Shown here: in pieces, positions 1 to 9,543 of the stretch | Position numbering within the stretch: position 1 is the first letter of the stretch | How the letters are laid out: each line of letters starts with the position of its first letter | Assembly (NCBI RefSeq): GCF_900129275.1 | Contig: NZ_FQUX01000010.1 | Span: forward strand, 72,143-110,427 | DNA length: 38,285 bases | Reading direction: 5' to 3' | Source of the DNA: Arenibacter palladensis | GTDB taxonomy: Bacteria > Bacteroidota > Bacteroidia > Flavobacteriales > Flavobacteriaceae | Notes under the pieces: generated by a model | What the model saw: only the letters and a program-made list of their open reading frames with translations | What the model was told of the DNA's origin: nothing | Databases searched by the model: none | Made by a program: the position numbers and the translations under genes

Positions 1-146
1 GCCTTAGGAGGATCCCTTCTTTCCCTTGGAATTACATCACCATCGGTAGCAACGGCATTGTCATTTTTCTGGAAATCGATCGTAGCCTTGGGAGGGTCTC
101 TTCTTTCCCTTGGAATTACGTCTCCGTCAGTAGCGATGGAATTGTT
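1..146 (-). repeat. 84-bp tandem repeat inside the secreted peptide gene
   Basis: The stretch starting at 1 recurs at 85, a period of 84 bp or 28 codons. The copies differ almost only at third codon positions. The array continues past the left edge. Confidence 0.85.
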
Positions 147-233
147 TACAGTAGGAAACACATCTTGGGTTCCCATGGCAAATAAGCCGATACTTAAAAG
201 TACTACGGCAAAAATAGATAGTAATCTTTTCAT
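1..233 (-). CDS. Secreted tandem-repeat peptide precursor (5' part, runs off the window)
   Basis: Reading leftward from the ATG at 233-231, the frame stays open to the window edge (77 codons). It starts with a signal peptide (MKRLLSIFAVVLLSIGLFAM) and then a tandem 28-residue repeat whose core is ATDGDVIPRERRDPPK, followed by a linker ATIDFQKND. Two copies are visible and the second continues past position 1. Between the copies I count seven synonymous codon changes and no amino-acid change, so the peptide is under selection. The RERR stretch could be a basic processing site, but this is inference. I do not recognise the family. The gene lies 141 bp downstream of the LytTR regulator on the same strand, which suggests a regulator-target or co-expressed pair. 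An overlapping plus-strand reading frame at 58-300 is a shadow of the repeats. The full length is unknown. Confidence 0.75.
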   Translation of the reverse strand, partial: MKRLLSIFAVVLLSIGLFAMGTQDVFPTVNNSIATDGDVIPRERRDPPKATIDFQKNDNAVATDGDVIPRERRDPPK

Positions 234-374
234 TTTTAGTGGTTTTCGAGGGTTAATGAGGTTTAATTCTAAAGCCAAATTAACAAAGAAGGAACACTAA
301 AAAATTATGTAGGAATTATCTTTAGTACATGTGGGAGTTCTATTAGTGAACGTACTGTTTTTGTGAGAATTTGT

Positions 375-1106
375 CTAATTAAGTGTAGAAATGGTATTTT
401 TGGCCAGGACCTTTTTAAGGTTGTCAATGTTATTTTTGTAGGATTTGGAAAAAGGTAATTGTAGTTTGTCGTGCTTTAAAGTGCACAGACCTTTACCATA
501 GTTGATCCTAGAAACGAAGTCGATATTGATAATATAACTTTGATGTACCCTTACAAAATTCGCCGGTAAATTGTTTTCAAAAGTCTTTAACGTTTTAAAA
601 GCACTTATAGTACTTCCATCTTTCATAAAAAAGTCTGTGGCATTATTATCGGCTTGTAAATACATGATTTCCTTTGTATTTATGTAGCGATAATCTTTAT
701 AGGATTGAAGCAAAAGTGTTTTGGGCTCCTGATCCTTGGGTGTTTTTAATTTTAATCTTAAGAGGGTCTTTCTAATGTCGAATTCGTTATAAGGCAGTAA
801 CCAGTAGTCGAAAAAATGACATTTTAAGGCTTCAAAGGCAAATTGCTTGCTTTTGGAAATTCCGATAAAAATTGGGATTTCTTTTAGGTATTGGTGCATT
901 TCCATAATCATATGAAAATACTCATGGGCCTTTTCATTTAAATGGATAAATACGACATCTGGAGATTTTTTAAGTATACCATTTAAACCATCAACACTGT
1001 TGGTGGCTACTCCTGAACAATAGAATTCACTGTATTCTTCCATATAGTGTTGGAGCTGTAAATTGGATTGGGCATCAGAGTCCAAAATGGTATAGGTATA
1101 TTCCAT
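375..1106 (-). CDS. LytTR-family DNA-binding regulator with degenerate receiver domain
   Basis: The protein has 243 residues. Residues 1 to about 115 have a CheY-like receiver pattern, and residues about 140-240 form a LytTR DNA-binding domain (the FVRVHQSYIINIDFVSRI motif is typical). The acidic pair D9/D11 is present. The position of the phospho-acceptor Asp, normally PDxxFLD, reads PDVVFIHLNE, so Asp is replaced by His55. The conserved Lys of the DYLLKP motif is Leu104 (DYWLLP). Phosphorylation by a classical histidine kinase therefore looks impossible, and no kinase gene is adjacent. It may act constitutively, by ligand or protein binding, or by abundance. The repeat-peptide gene follows on the same strand and is the obvious candidate target. 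The domain call is secure; the regulatory mode is inference. Confidence 0.9.
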   Translation of the reverse strand: MEYTYTILDSDAQSNLQLQHYMEEYSEFYCSGVATNSVDGLNGILKKSPDVVFIHLNEKAHEYFHMIMEMHQYLKEIPIFIGISKSKQFAFEALKCHFFDYWLLPYNEFDIRKTLLRLKLKTPKDQEPKTLLLQSYKDYRYINTKEIMYLQADNNATDFFMKDGSTISAFKTLKTFENNLPANFVRVHQSYIINIDFVSRINYGKGLCTLKHDKLQLPFSKSYKNNIDNLKKVLAKNTISTLN

Positions 1107-1253
1107 AATTTCAGATGATTTTAATGCAAATTAGTGATACTTAAATGCATAGGTGGGTATTTCAACCTTAGAAAAACTAGGGTTTTCATTTTATTGGCTA
1201 AATATATACTATTTGAAAGATTTTTCTTTCGACCTTTGAAGAATATTACTATT

Positions 1254-2777
1254 TTAATTTATGAAAATTACTTCATAGGCGCCTAGGGTTAGGTTTTTTG
1301 TCCTATCCGTCCCTAGAATATCTAAGGGAACTGACTGCGCCGTGACCAGATTTCCTGCTCCAATAGCACTTGAATTTTCTTTAATTAAAAAATTATTCTG
1401 TGTGGGGGATTCAAATTCCGGATCCAAATTTAGCAATACATTATCATAATGGGCGGTGTTGCCAAAGTTGTACAGATCATTTTCAGAATTGTTCTTGAAT
1501 TTAAGGAGGCAGTTTTCGAAGTAGAAATTAAAAGTTGAATTTTCACCTTTGATCAGGTTCAATTCGTTTGGATTGCTGCCATATATTATGCAATTTTTAA
1601 AATCTGCCCTTGCCATGGTAGATGTACTGTTTCCACTCAATGTAGAATTGTCCAATTGTAGCGCTGCTCCAGAGCGGAACCCATATTTCCAATAATTGGC
1701 TATCGTTGCATGGGTAAAGCTGTAATCGCCTCCGAGGTTGCAATATAATGAGATGTTCCCTGCAGCACCCAAAACTAAATTTTCACTTCTTATTTTGGCG
1801 GATTTTGCCCACAAGTTTACGTTTTCGCTATTGTAGATTTGGGAGTTCTTTAAAGTTAAAGTGGTTTCCTCTAGGTTGTTTCCCCCATGGACGAGAATGC
1901 CTACAGTGGCATTTTTGATCGTGAGGTAGTCTATTTTGTTATGTATACTGCCTTTGGATATCCATATAGACCCCCATTGACCGGGGACGTCCGAGTAGTT
2001 GGGCTCCAGCCGATCTCCTTCAAAAACCACCTCGTTTTCCAGTAAATCCCTGTCCTCGCTTAATCGCCCGTTAATATGTAGGGAGGCATTTTCTTTTATC
2101 AATATCCCTGAATCCTTGTGGAAATGTACTCGAGTACCTGCTTCAATGGTTAGGGTCTTACCTTCAGGTACGGCAGCGTAGCCATATATAACATAGGGTT
2201 TGTCTTTGGTGAAATTGAGCTGGTCTAGGCCGAGTTCAAAACCTTCCGCCCTAATTTCTTCCCCAGATTCCTTAATATCTAGAACAATTGTTTCCCGTTG
2301 TCCGTTCAGGGATCTTGCTGGGAATAAAAATATGGCATCCTTGATCAGGGTGACCAATTGTACTTCTTGCAAATGGTTTTCCTTGTCGAACTGAATAGCA
2401 TCTGTGTGCAAAAATTCCTTGGCATCGGCATCTGTAATGTCGGCAGTGGTTTCCACAAAGATGTATAGGCTGTCCTTGGCAAACAAAGGGATGTCCCTAA
2501 AAAGTTGACCAGCTTCCCCATCTACATTTAAACGATATTTGCTGTCTTCTCCGTTTTTGAGCTGAATTGTGGGGATGCTTATATCCGTGGAGCTGCGGTT
2601 ATATACTTTTAAGGTGTAGGTGCTGCTGCCAATGTTGCTGAAAATTGTATCCAAAAAAACAGTATCCTTGGAGAATTCCAAAGAGCCGTTACTTTTTGTA
2701 TAATCGAAGTCTGTCCTACATGAGGAAAATAATAATAGTAGAACTAGGGCAGAAAAAATACAAAAAGTTTTATGCAC
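1254..2777 (-). CDS. Surface/periplasmic lipoprotein with beta-helix-like repeats
   Basis: The protein has 507 residues. Its lipoprotein signal peptide ends in the lipobox LLFSSC (Cys about 20). An N-terminal beta-rich region (about 25-150; DTVFLDTIFSNIGSSTYTLKVYNRSS resembles an Ig-like/HYDIN-type strand pattern) is followed by short strand-turn repeats rich in Asn, Gly and Ser, such as LTLKNSQIYNSENVNLWAKS, typical of right-handed parallel beta-helices. This fold is common in polysaccharide-binding proteins, lyases and adhesins. I see no catalytic motif I can name. It is the third gene of a row with the cyclase and the thioesterase, 18 bp after the latter, so it is probably co-transcribed. 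Function unknown. Confidence 0.75.
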   Translation of the reverse strand: MHKTFCIFSALVLLLLFSSCRTDFDYTKSNGSLEFSKDTVFLDTIFSNIGSSTYTLKVYNRSSTDISIPTIQLKNGEDSKYRLNVDGEAGQLFRDIPLFAKDSLYIFVETTADITDADAKEFLHTDAIQFDKENHLQEVQLVTLIKDAIFLFPARSLNGQRETIVLDIKESGEEIRAEGFELGLDQLNFTKDKPYVIYGYAAVPEGKTLTIEAGTRVHFHKDSGILIKENASLHINGRLSEDRDLLENEVVFEGDRLEPNYSDVPGQWGSIWISKGSIHNKIDYLTIKNATVGILVHGGNNLEETTLTLKNSQIYNSENVNLWAKSAKIRSENLVLGAAGNISLYCNLGGDYSFTHATIANYWKYGFRSGAALQLDNSTLSGNSTSTMARADFKNCIIYGSNPNELNLIKGENSTFNFYFENCLLKFKNNSENDLYNFGNTAHYDNVLLNLDPEFESPTQNNFLIKENSSAIGAGNLVTAQSVPLDILGTDRTKNLTLGAYEVIFIN

Positions 2778-2795
2778 GGATTTTATATTGAATAT

Positions 2796-3194
2796 TCAGG
2801 TTTGGGTAAGAAAGATACTTTCTATTTCCGGGGAAATTCTCATGGGCTTGAAAGTTTCTGAGTTTAACAAACACCATTCGGTCTTGGATTTGACAAGCAA
2901 TTGATTGTTTTCTTTGTTGTACATTTCTACAATCCTAACGCTCACGGGGCCCTTGGTCTTGTCGATATAAGTTTTCATTAGAATAACATCGTCCAATTTT
3001 GCTGCACTTTTGTACGTAATATGATGGGTCAGTACTACCCATACCGTATTGTTTATCAAATCTTTAGGAGCTTTGGCCCGCCAATGTTCCTTGGCAATAT
3101 CTTGCATCCATTGAACATATCGTACATTGTTAACGTGGTTCAGGTCATCCAGATCATCCTCTACTACCTTTATGGTTTTTTCAAAAGTTCCCAT
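2796..3194 (-). CDS. Acyl-CoA thioesterase, 4HBT hotdog family (YbgC/FadM-like)
   Basis: The 132-residue protein has the usual length of single-domain hotdog thioesterases. The N-terminal motif DLDDLNHVNNVRYVQWMQ (about residues 14-31) matches the D-x-x-G/N-HVNN-x-x-Y active-site helix of the YbgC/FadM group, in which the Asp is catalytic. Members hydrolyse acyl-CoA or acyl-ACP thioesters in the cytoplasm; the substrate cannot be read from sequence. The start lies 2 bp after the stop of the glutaminyl cyclase gene, so translation is probably coupled. Pairing a cytoplasmic thioesterase with two exported proteins has no obvious pathway logic. Confidence 0.85.
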   Translation of the reverse strand: MGTFEKTIKVVEDDLDDLNHVNNVRYVQWMQDIAKEHWRAKAPKDLINNTVWVVLTHHITYKSAAKLDDVILMKTYIDKTKGPVSVRIVEMYNKENNQLLVKSKTEWCLLNSETFKPMRISPEIESIFLTQT

Positions 3195-3196
3195 AG

Positions 3197-4237
3197 TTAT
3201 TTTTTAAGGATGTTTACCTCAAACATTTTGTCCCAGTTTTTTCCAGTAACGAAGAAGGTCTTCCTTTGTGGATGATAGGCTACTCCATTTAGTACGTCCA
3301 GATTCTGATGTTGCGTAACTTTTTCCTTTAGACCGCCAAAATTTATAACACCTTCTATTGCACCACTTTTGGCGTCTATGATCATCATGCTTTCCTTTTG
3401 GTAGACATTAGCGTATATTTTTCCGTCTACATATTCCAATTCATTGGCCTTGTTAAATATGGAGGTATTGGTTACCGTTTCAAAATGGCCCTCCTCGGCC
3501 ATAGTTTCAGGATTTAAAAACCATATTTTCTCGGTGCCATCACTCTTGAATATTTTCTTGCCATCGTTGCACAAACCCCATCCTTCCTTACTTTGGTTGT
3601 ACTTAAAACTGTCTATTTTCTTAAAATCCCTTAGGTCGTAGATGAATCCAACTCCACTTTGCCAGGTAAGCTGATAAATTTTATTGTTTAAAATAGTGAT
3701 GCCCTCTCCAAAATAGGTGTTGTCCAAGTCAATTTTCTTTAAAATTTTTCCGGTTTTATAATCTACCTGCCTCAGGGAGGATTTGCCCTTTTTACCGGTA
3801 CTTTCGTAAAGTGTATCCTGATGAAATTCCAATCCTTGGGTATAGGCGTCCATATCATGGGGGTATTCGTTGAGAATTTCGTAGGTATAGATTTCGGGCG
3901 CATGCTCTGCCAATAATTTTATCCCTTTGGAGACTTCAACGGTTTCACCTTCGAAACTTATGTTGGCAGTCAAGGTTTTGGCCCCAAGTTCCAATTGGTC
4001 CAGTGTAATTTTATCGTTGTTCAGCGTAATTTCCTTATTGTCCAAGGTGTAGGTGATCTTATCTATCTCCTTATTCTTTAAATTTTTGACAGAGATGCCT
4101 ACCACCTGATTTTTTTGAAATTCCGTTTGGTTTCCTTCCAACTGAATTTCGAAGAGTTTGGAAGGGTTTGTGGTACCATCACAGGCTAAAAAGAACAGGG
4201 GAATTATAAAGAATAGGTTTAATTTAAAGGCGTTCAT
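3197..4237 (-). CDS. Glutaminyl-peptide cyclotransferase, beta-propeller type, lipoprotein
   Basis: The protein has 346 residues. It has a lipoprotein signal (IPLFFLAC, Cys about 19), an Ig-like strand region at about 30-110, then the five-bladed propeller of plant/bacterial-type glutamine cyclotransferase. The diagnostic stretch is TQGLEFHQDTLYESTGKKG, followed by SSLRQVD and by NELEYVDGKIYANVY. Enzymes of this family convert N-terminal Gln to pyroglutamate on exported proteins, probably here at the outer membrane or in the periplasm. It is first in a three-gene minus-strand row with the thioesterase and the beta-helix lipoprotein. Family assignment is strong; the native substrate proteins are unknown. 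Confidence 0.88.
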   Translation of the reverse strand: MNAFKLNLFFIIPLFFLACDGTTNPSKLFEIQLEGNQTEFQKNQVVGISVKNLKNKEIDKITYTLDNKEITLNNDKITLDQLELGAKTLTANISFEGETVEVSKGIKLLAEHAPEIYTYEILNEYPHDMDAYTQGLEFHQDTLYESTGKKGKSSLRQVDYKTGKILKKIDLDNTYFGEGITILNNKIYQLTWQSGVGFIYDLRDFKKIDSFKYNQSKEGWGLCNDGKKIFKSDGTEKIWFLNPETMAEEGHFETVTNTSIFNKANELEYVDGKIYANVYQKESMMIIDAKSGAIEGVINFGGLKEKVTQHQNLDVLNGVAYHPQRKTFFVTGKNWDKMFEVNILKK

Positions 4238-4408
4238 TTTTTAATAAGGGTATAAATTATAATAAAATTTTAGAGCGTAAAGCATATTCTCCGAACAAAT
4301 AGTTTCTTTGATTTTTGTATAGTTGTCTTAAAATCAACCCGCTATCCAGAAATATTTTTGGCGACTTTTTAGGGCAAGATATTTAATAAAATTAAGACCT
4401 GAAAACGA

Positions 4409-4438
4409 TTGTAAAAAAATTAAAAGATTGTATATTTG
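4409..4438 (+). promoter_or_regulatory. Bacteroidota-type promoter of the SRP RNA
   Basis: TTG at 4409-4411 is followed after 19 bp by TATATTTG at 4431-4438. This matches the -33 TTG / -7 TAnnTTTG consensus of primary-sigma promoters in this phylum. The RNA begins about 5 bases downstream, as expected. Confidence 0.8.
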
Positions 4439-4442
4439 CATC

Positions 4443-4536
4443 GGCAAGTCCTACACGACCAGCTCCTGTAGAATCCCCCAGGGTGGGAACGCAGCAAGGG
4501 TATATGGTTGTAGCGGTGCGATGTAGGTAGCTTGCC
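4443..4536 (+). ncRNA. ffs: Signal recognition particle RNA (4.5S-like, small type)
   Basis: The ends GGCAAG (4443-4448) and CTTGCC (4531-4536) pair, and CCTACA near the 5' end pairs with TGTAGG near the 3' end, giving a long hairpin. The apical part contains CCCAGGGTGGGAACGCAGCA, which carries the GGAA tetraloop and the conserved A/C-rich internal-loop bases that bind Ffh. The length of about 94 nt fits bacterial small SRP RNAs. The closing stem is followed by ATTTTTTG, so the RNA probably ends with its own terminator. It stands alone between divergently oriented genes. Confidence 0.92.
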
Positions 4537-4660
4537 ATTTTTTGTGCCCTAAAGCGAAGGTTTTATTTTCATTTTTTTTGAACCATTTGGCGTAGATAAC
4601 AACACTATATTCCTTTCCTTTCCTGTTTTATTCGTTAATTTGCAACCTTAATTTTAATAA

Positions 4661-5470
4661 ATGGAGCACAGGGTTGTACTTGTTACTGGAGGTTCTTCGG
4701 GCATTGGAAAATCTATAGGGATTTATTTAAAATCAAAGGGTTTTAAAGTTTACGGAACAACACGGCGGTTGGACAGCCATCCCAATTTTATCGATTTTGA
4801 ACTTTTGGAATTGGATGTAAGAAATCCAGAAAGTATAGAGTCTGCCATTTCCAAGCTAATGGAAAGGGAAGGGAGATTGGATGTATTAGTAAACAATGCC
4901 GGCATAGGAATTACAGGGCCCATAGAGGAAACACCACACTCCGAAATTTTAAAAGCATTCGACACCAATTTTAATGGTCCCATACATATGTCCAAGGCGG
5001 TTTTGCCTCATATGAGGCGGCAGGAAAAGGGTTTGATCATCAATATTACATCCATTGCGGGGTATATGGGTTTGCCATATAGGGGATTTTATTCTGCCTC
5101 TAAAGGTGCCTTGGAGTTGGTTACGGAGGCCCTGAGAATGGAGGTCAAGGGCTTTGGGATAAACATTACCAATCTGGCCCCTGGAGATTTTGCAACCAAT
5201 ATAGCTTCTGGGCGTTACCATGCCCCAATTTTGAGTGACTCGCCCTATAAAGAACCTTATGGAAGTACCTTGAAAATGATGAACGAGCATGTGGATAGTG
5301 GTAAAGATCCCATGTTGGTGGCCCACATGGTATTAAAAATAATAAATACAAAAAAGCCTAAAGTCCATTATAAGGTTGGGGAGTTTATGCAAAAGTTCTC
5401 ATTATTTCTGAAAAAAATATTACCGGACAAAGTATATGAGAAACTCTTGATGAACCATTATAAATTGTAA
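4661..5470 (+). CDS. Short-chain dehydrogenase/reductase (SDR)
   Basis: The protein has 269 residues, typical of classical SDRs. The cofactor motif TGGSSGIG is at about 9-16, NNAG at about 78-81, the catalytic Ser in NITSIAG at about 131, and YSASK (Tyr about 144, Lys about 148). Arg residues after beta-2 (TTRRLD) suggest NADP preference, which is inference. The C-terminal part is extended with a hydrophobic and basic helix (MQKFSLFLKKILPDKVYEKL), as seen in SDRs that act on lipid or membrane substrates. The substrate is not readable. The fsa-like gene follows after 72 bp. Confidence 0.9.
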   Translation: MEHRVVLVTGGSSGIGKSIGIYLKSKGFKVYGTTRRLDSHPNFIDFELLELDVRNPESIESAISKLMEREGRLDVLVNNAGIGITGPIEETPHSEILKAFDTNFNGPIHMSKAVLPHMRRQEKGLIINITSIAGYMGLPYRGFYSASKGALELVTEALRMEVKGFGINITNLAPGDFATNIASGRYHAPILSDSPYKEPYGSTLKMMNEHVDSGKDPMLVAHMVLKIINTKKPKVHYKVGEFMQKFSLFLKKILPDKVYEKLLMNHYKL

Positions 5471-5542
5471 TTTTGCCAAACCAAAAGGTAGGCATGCAAA
5501 AAGGCTATATCTTTCAAATTAATAATTTAAAAAGCAATTAAC

Positions 5543-6196
5543 ATGAAGTTCTTTATTGACACCGCTAATTTAGCACAGATAAAAGAAGCCCAGGAATTAG
5601 GAGTTTTGGATGGGGTAACCACAAATCCTTCACTTATGGCCAAAGAGGGCATTACCGGAAGAAACAATATTTTAAAGCACTATGTGGATATCTGTAATAT
5701 AGTGGATGGTGATGTTTCCGCCGAGGTAATTTCCACCGATTTTAAAGGAATGATCAAAGAGGGTGAAGAGCTGGCGGAATTGCATGAGCAAATCGTGGTT
5801 AAGGTGCCTATGATAAAAGACGGTGTTAAGGCTATAAAATATTTTGCCGATAAAGGAATAAGAACCAATTGTACTTTGGTATTCTCCTGTGGACAGGCTT
5901 TGTTGGCCGCCAAAGCTGGTGCGGCCTATGTTTCTCCGTTTATTGGAAGATTGGACGATATTTCTACAGATGGCCTAAACTTAATCTCTGAAATTAGGCA
6001 CATATATGATAATTATGAGTTTGAAACACAAATATTGGCTGCTTCAGTAAGGCATACCATGCATGTGATAGATTGTGCCAAAATCGGTGCTGATGTAATG
6101 ACCGGTCCATTGTCGGCTATTGAAGGTCTTTTAAAACACCCTTTAACAGATAGTGGCCTTGCCAAGTTTTTGGAAGACTACAAGAAAGGTAACTAG
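5543..6196 (+). CDS. fsa: Transaldolase / fructose-6-phosphate aldolase family (TalC-type)
   Basis: The 217-residue protein has the length of the small transaldolase subfamily. Family motifs are [16 protein letters not shown] at the start, [13 protein letters not shown] at about 25-37, the Schiff-base Lys in VVKVPM (about residue 87), [17 protein letters not shown], and [12 protein letters not shown]. In other Bacteroidota these proteins act as transaldolase in the non-oxidative pentose phosphate pathway; a true F6P aldolase activity cannot be separated from sequence. A strong rho-independent terminator follows. Confidence 0.93.
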   Translation: MKFFIDTANLAQIKEAQELGVLDGVTTNPSLMAKEGITGRNNILKHYVDICNIVDGDVSAEVISTDFKGMIKEGEELAELHEQIVVKVPMIKDGVKAIKYFADKGIRTNCTLVFSCGQALLAAKAGAAYVSPFIGRLDDISTDGLNLISEIRHIYDNYEFETQILAASVRHTMHVIDCAKIGADVMTGPLSAIEGLLKHPLTDSGLAKFLEDYKKGN

Positions 6197-6221
6197 TTTT
6201 ATCAAAATTCTATATAGATTT

Positions 6222-6260
6222 AAGCCTCTTGAGCTCATTGAGCATAAGAGGCTTTTTTAT
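6222..6260 (+). terminator. Rho-independent terminator after the transaldolase gene
   Basis: AAGCCTCTT (6222-6230) pairs perfectly with AAGAGGCTT (6246-6254). The loop itself contains GCTCA/TGAGC. The stem runs into a T tract at 6253-6259. Confidence 0.9.
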
Positions 6261-6326
6261 TTTTTATATTGATCAGGATATCTTCTTAGAGTTCAATAAC
6301 CGAAATTTCCACCAGCCGGATAAGCA

Positions 6327-7715
6327 TTAAAAACTACTGTAAAGATCGGCAAATGCGTCTACAATAAGTCCGTCTTTGGTTATAATACCTTTATTGAGAC
6401 CACCTATCACCAAAGCATTTTTTAAATTTTCAAAATCGTCGGTGCGGAATTGTTTTTCCATGTCCAATTTATTGGCACTTAATAAGGATTGCCATCTTAG
6501 GGCATCCGTATTGCAATTTATTCCAACAAAAGTAAATTCGGGCTTGTTTTCGGATAGTTGTGCCACTCGGGTAAGTACGTTCTCGAAGTTGGATCTCTGT
6601 GTTCCGGACCAAAAATAGAAAACGGTATTTTTTTCTTTTTCAGCAATTTCCTGTAGGGTAACTAAAGCCCCATCCGTACTTATGACCGAAATATTGGGCA
6701 GTTTGTTGGCAGGCTGTAGACTATTTACTCCCTGGTAAATAGCTTCTATTTCAGCACTATGTCTGTTATTCCCGGAAAGTCTATGAAAATCATCAATAAA
6801 AATTCTATTGTTTTCATCGGTATCATGGACATTTATTAGGTAGTCCATGGCCACATTTCTAAATAAATTATCCCTCAAGTCCTTTTCAGTAACTAAGCTA
6901 TCTATGAGTTTTAACTTGTGCTGGTTGAAATGTAATTTATTCTTGACTATTTCATAGTGCGCATCCTTACATTTTGTATAACAACCCATATAGGATAAAT
7001 TATTAAAATGCGTCTTCATAAAATTGTAGTAATACCTGTGATACGATAGATTTTCGTTGTTGTAGTCTACTGTCTTTCTATAATCGTAAAAGTTATCTGG
7101 AAGTTCAGGGATGGTGTTCATTCCCATCTTTCTTCTGTTCCAAAACGGATATTTCTCTTTATAGATGTAATAATTGTAATCTATACTGGCCTTGGCCATG
7201 TCTGCCGCTTTAGGGGAAAGTGTCACTTCCTTGACAAGCTCGTTAAGGGCGTTTACCTTAATTGCCTTCAATGAGTCCAATTTAAGGGAGAAATCCACCG
7301 GATCAAGCTGGGAATAGGAGTAGACTATTGCAGGCTCTGATTCCGTGGTTAAAAAGAATTCCACTAAAAAATTGTTTATTTCTTCGCCCTTCCCGGAAAA
7401 TATCAACGACTCGTCAAAATCCTCAGTATTGAGGCGGATCATTAGGCTATCTCCCCTTTCTAGATAAACGTACTGTAATTCCGGGCTATGGTCAAAATGA
7501 TACAAACCTTCCACCACAGTATCCAACTGTATAGTAAATCTATTATCACCATCAAGTTTGGCAGAATCTATGACGATATCGTCCTTAAACAGAACAACAT
7601 ACTCGCTAGTGGGATTTACAATTTCACCAGCAAAGAATGCACCAGGGGATTTTTTTTCTATCGAACCGCAACCAACTAATGCAATCAGAAAAGAATATAG
7701 TAAAGGTTTATTCAT
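6327..7715 (-). CDS. TlpA-like thioredoxin-fold lipoprotein without CxxC
   Basis: The protein has 462 residues. The lipobox is LIALVGC (Cys about 16). The N-terminal region (about 25-120) resembles the DUF4369-like beta domain often found before TlpA/AhpC modules: short strands such as FAGEIVNPTSEYVVLFKDD and LERGDSLMIRLN. A helical middle follows, then a C-terminal thioredoxin-like domain from about 340 (LPNISVISTDGALVTLQEI ... NTVFYFWSGTQRSN ... FVGINCN). Where redox-active members have WCxxC, this protein reads WSGTQRS at about 367, so it cannot do disulfide exchange at that site. It may be a structural or binding protein. It lies alone, convergent with the transaldolase gene. Confidence 0.78.
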   Translation of the reverse strand: MNKPLLYSFLIALVGCGSIEKKSPGAFFAGEIVNPTSEYVVLFKDDIVIDSAKLDGDNRFTIQLDTVVEGLYHFDHSPELQYVYLERGDSLMIRLNTEDFDESLIFSGKGEEINNFLVEFFLTTESEPAIVYSYSQLDPVDFSLKLDSLKAIKVNALNELVKEVTLSPKAADMAKASIDYNYYIYKEKYPFWNRRKMGMNTIPELPDNFYDYRKTVDYNNENLSYHRYYYNFMKTHFNNLSYMGCYTKCKDAHYEIVKNKLHFNQHKLKLIDSLVTEKDLRDNLFRNVAMDYLINVHDTDENNRIFIDDFHRLSGNNRHSAEIEAIYQGVNSLQPANKLPNISVISTDGALVTLQEIAEKEKNTVFYFWSGTQRSNFENVLTRVAQLSENKPEFTFVGINCNTDALRWQSLLSANKLDMEKQFRTDDFENLKNALVIGGLNKGIITKDGLIVDAFADLYSSF

Positions 7716-7834
7716 ATGAGAATAGCTACTTTATAGTGAACAAATCTAATAAACTCAACAGATACAGGCTGTTAATTGTGAGTTAAATCTACTGGTTCTT
7801 AGTTAAAATGACACTTAAAGGCGTTGTAATATAG

Positions 7835-9517
<1,683 letters not shown>

Positions 9518-9543
9518 TTTTGTTGGACCCAAATTCTTACTTT

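Noticed and set aside
58..300. Open frame of 80 codons on the plus strand
   Set aside because: It is antisense to the repeat-peptide gene, whose minus-strand frame has a signal peptide and synonymous-only repeat differences.
340..365. LytTR-type binding site upstream of the repeat peptide gene
   Set aside because: ACAGTACGTT on the minus strand vaguely resembles such sites, but no pair of direct repeats with the expected spacing is present.
1215..1230. Terminator for the beta-helix lipoprotein gene (GAAAGA / TCTTTC)
   Set aside because: The stem is only 6 bp, AT-rich and lacks a proper T tract in the right direction.
4635..4645. Promoter (TTAATTTG) of the SDR gene
   Set aside because: It deviates at the conserved A and has no TTG at the proper distance upstream.
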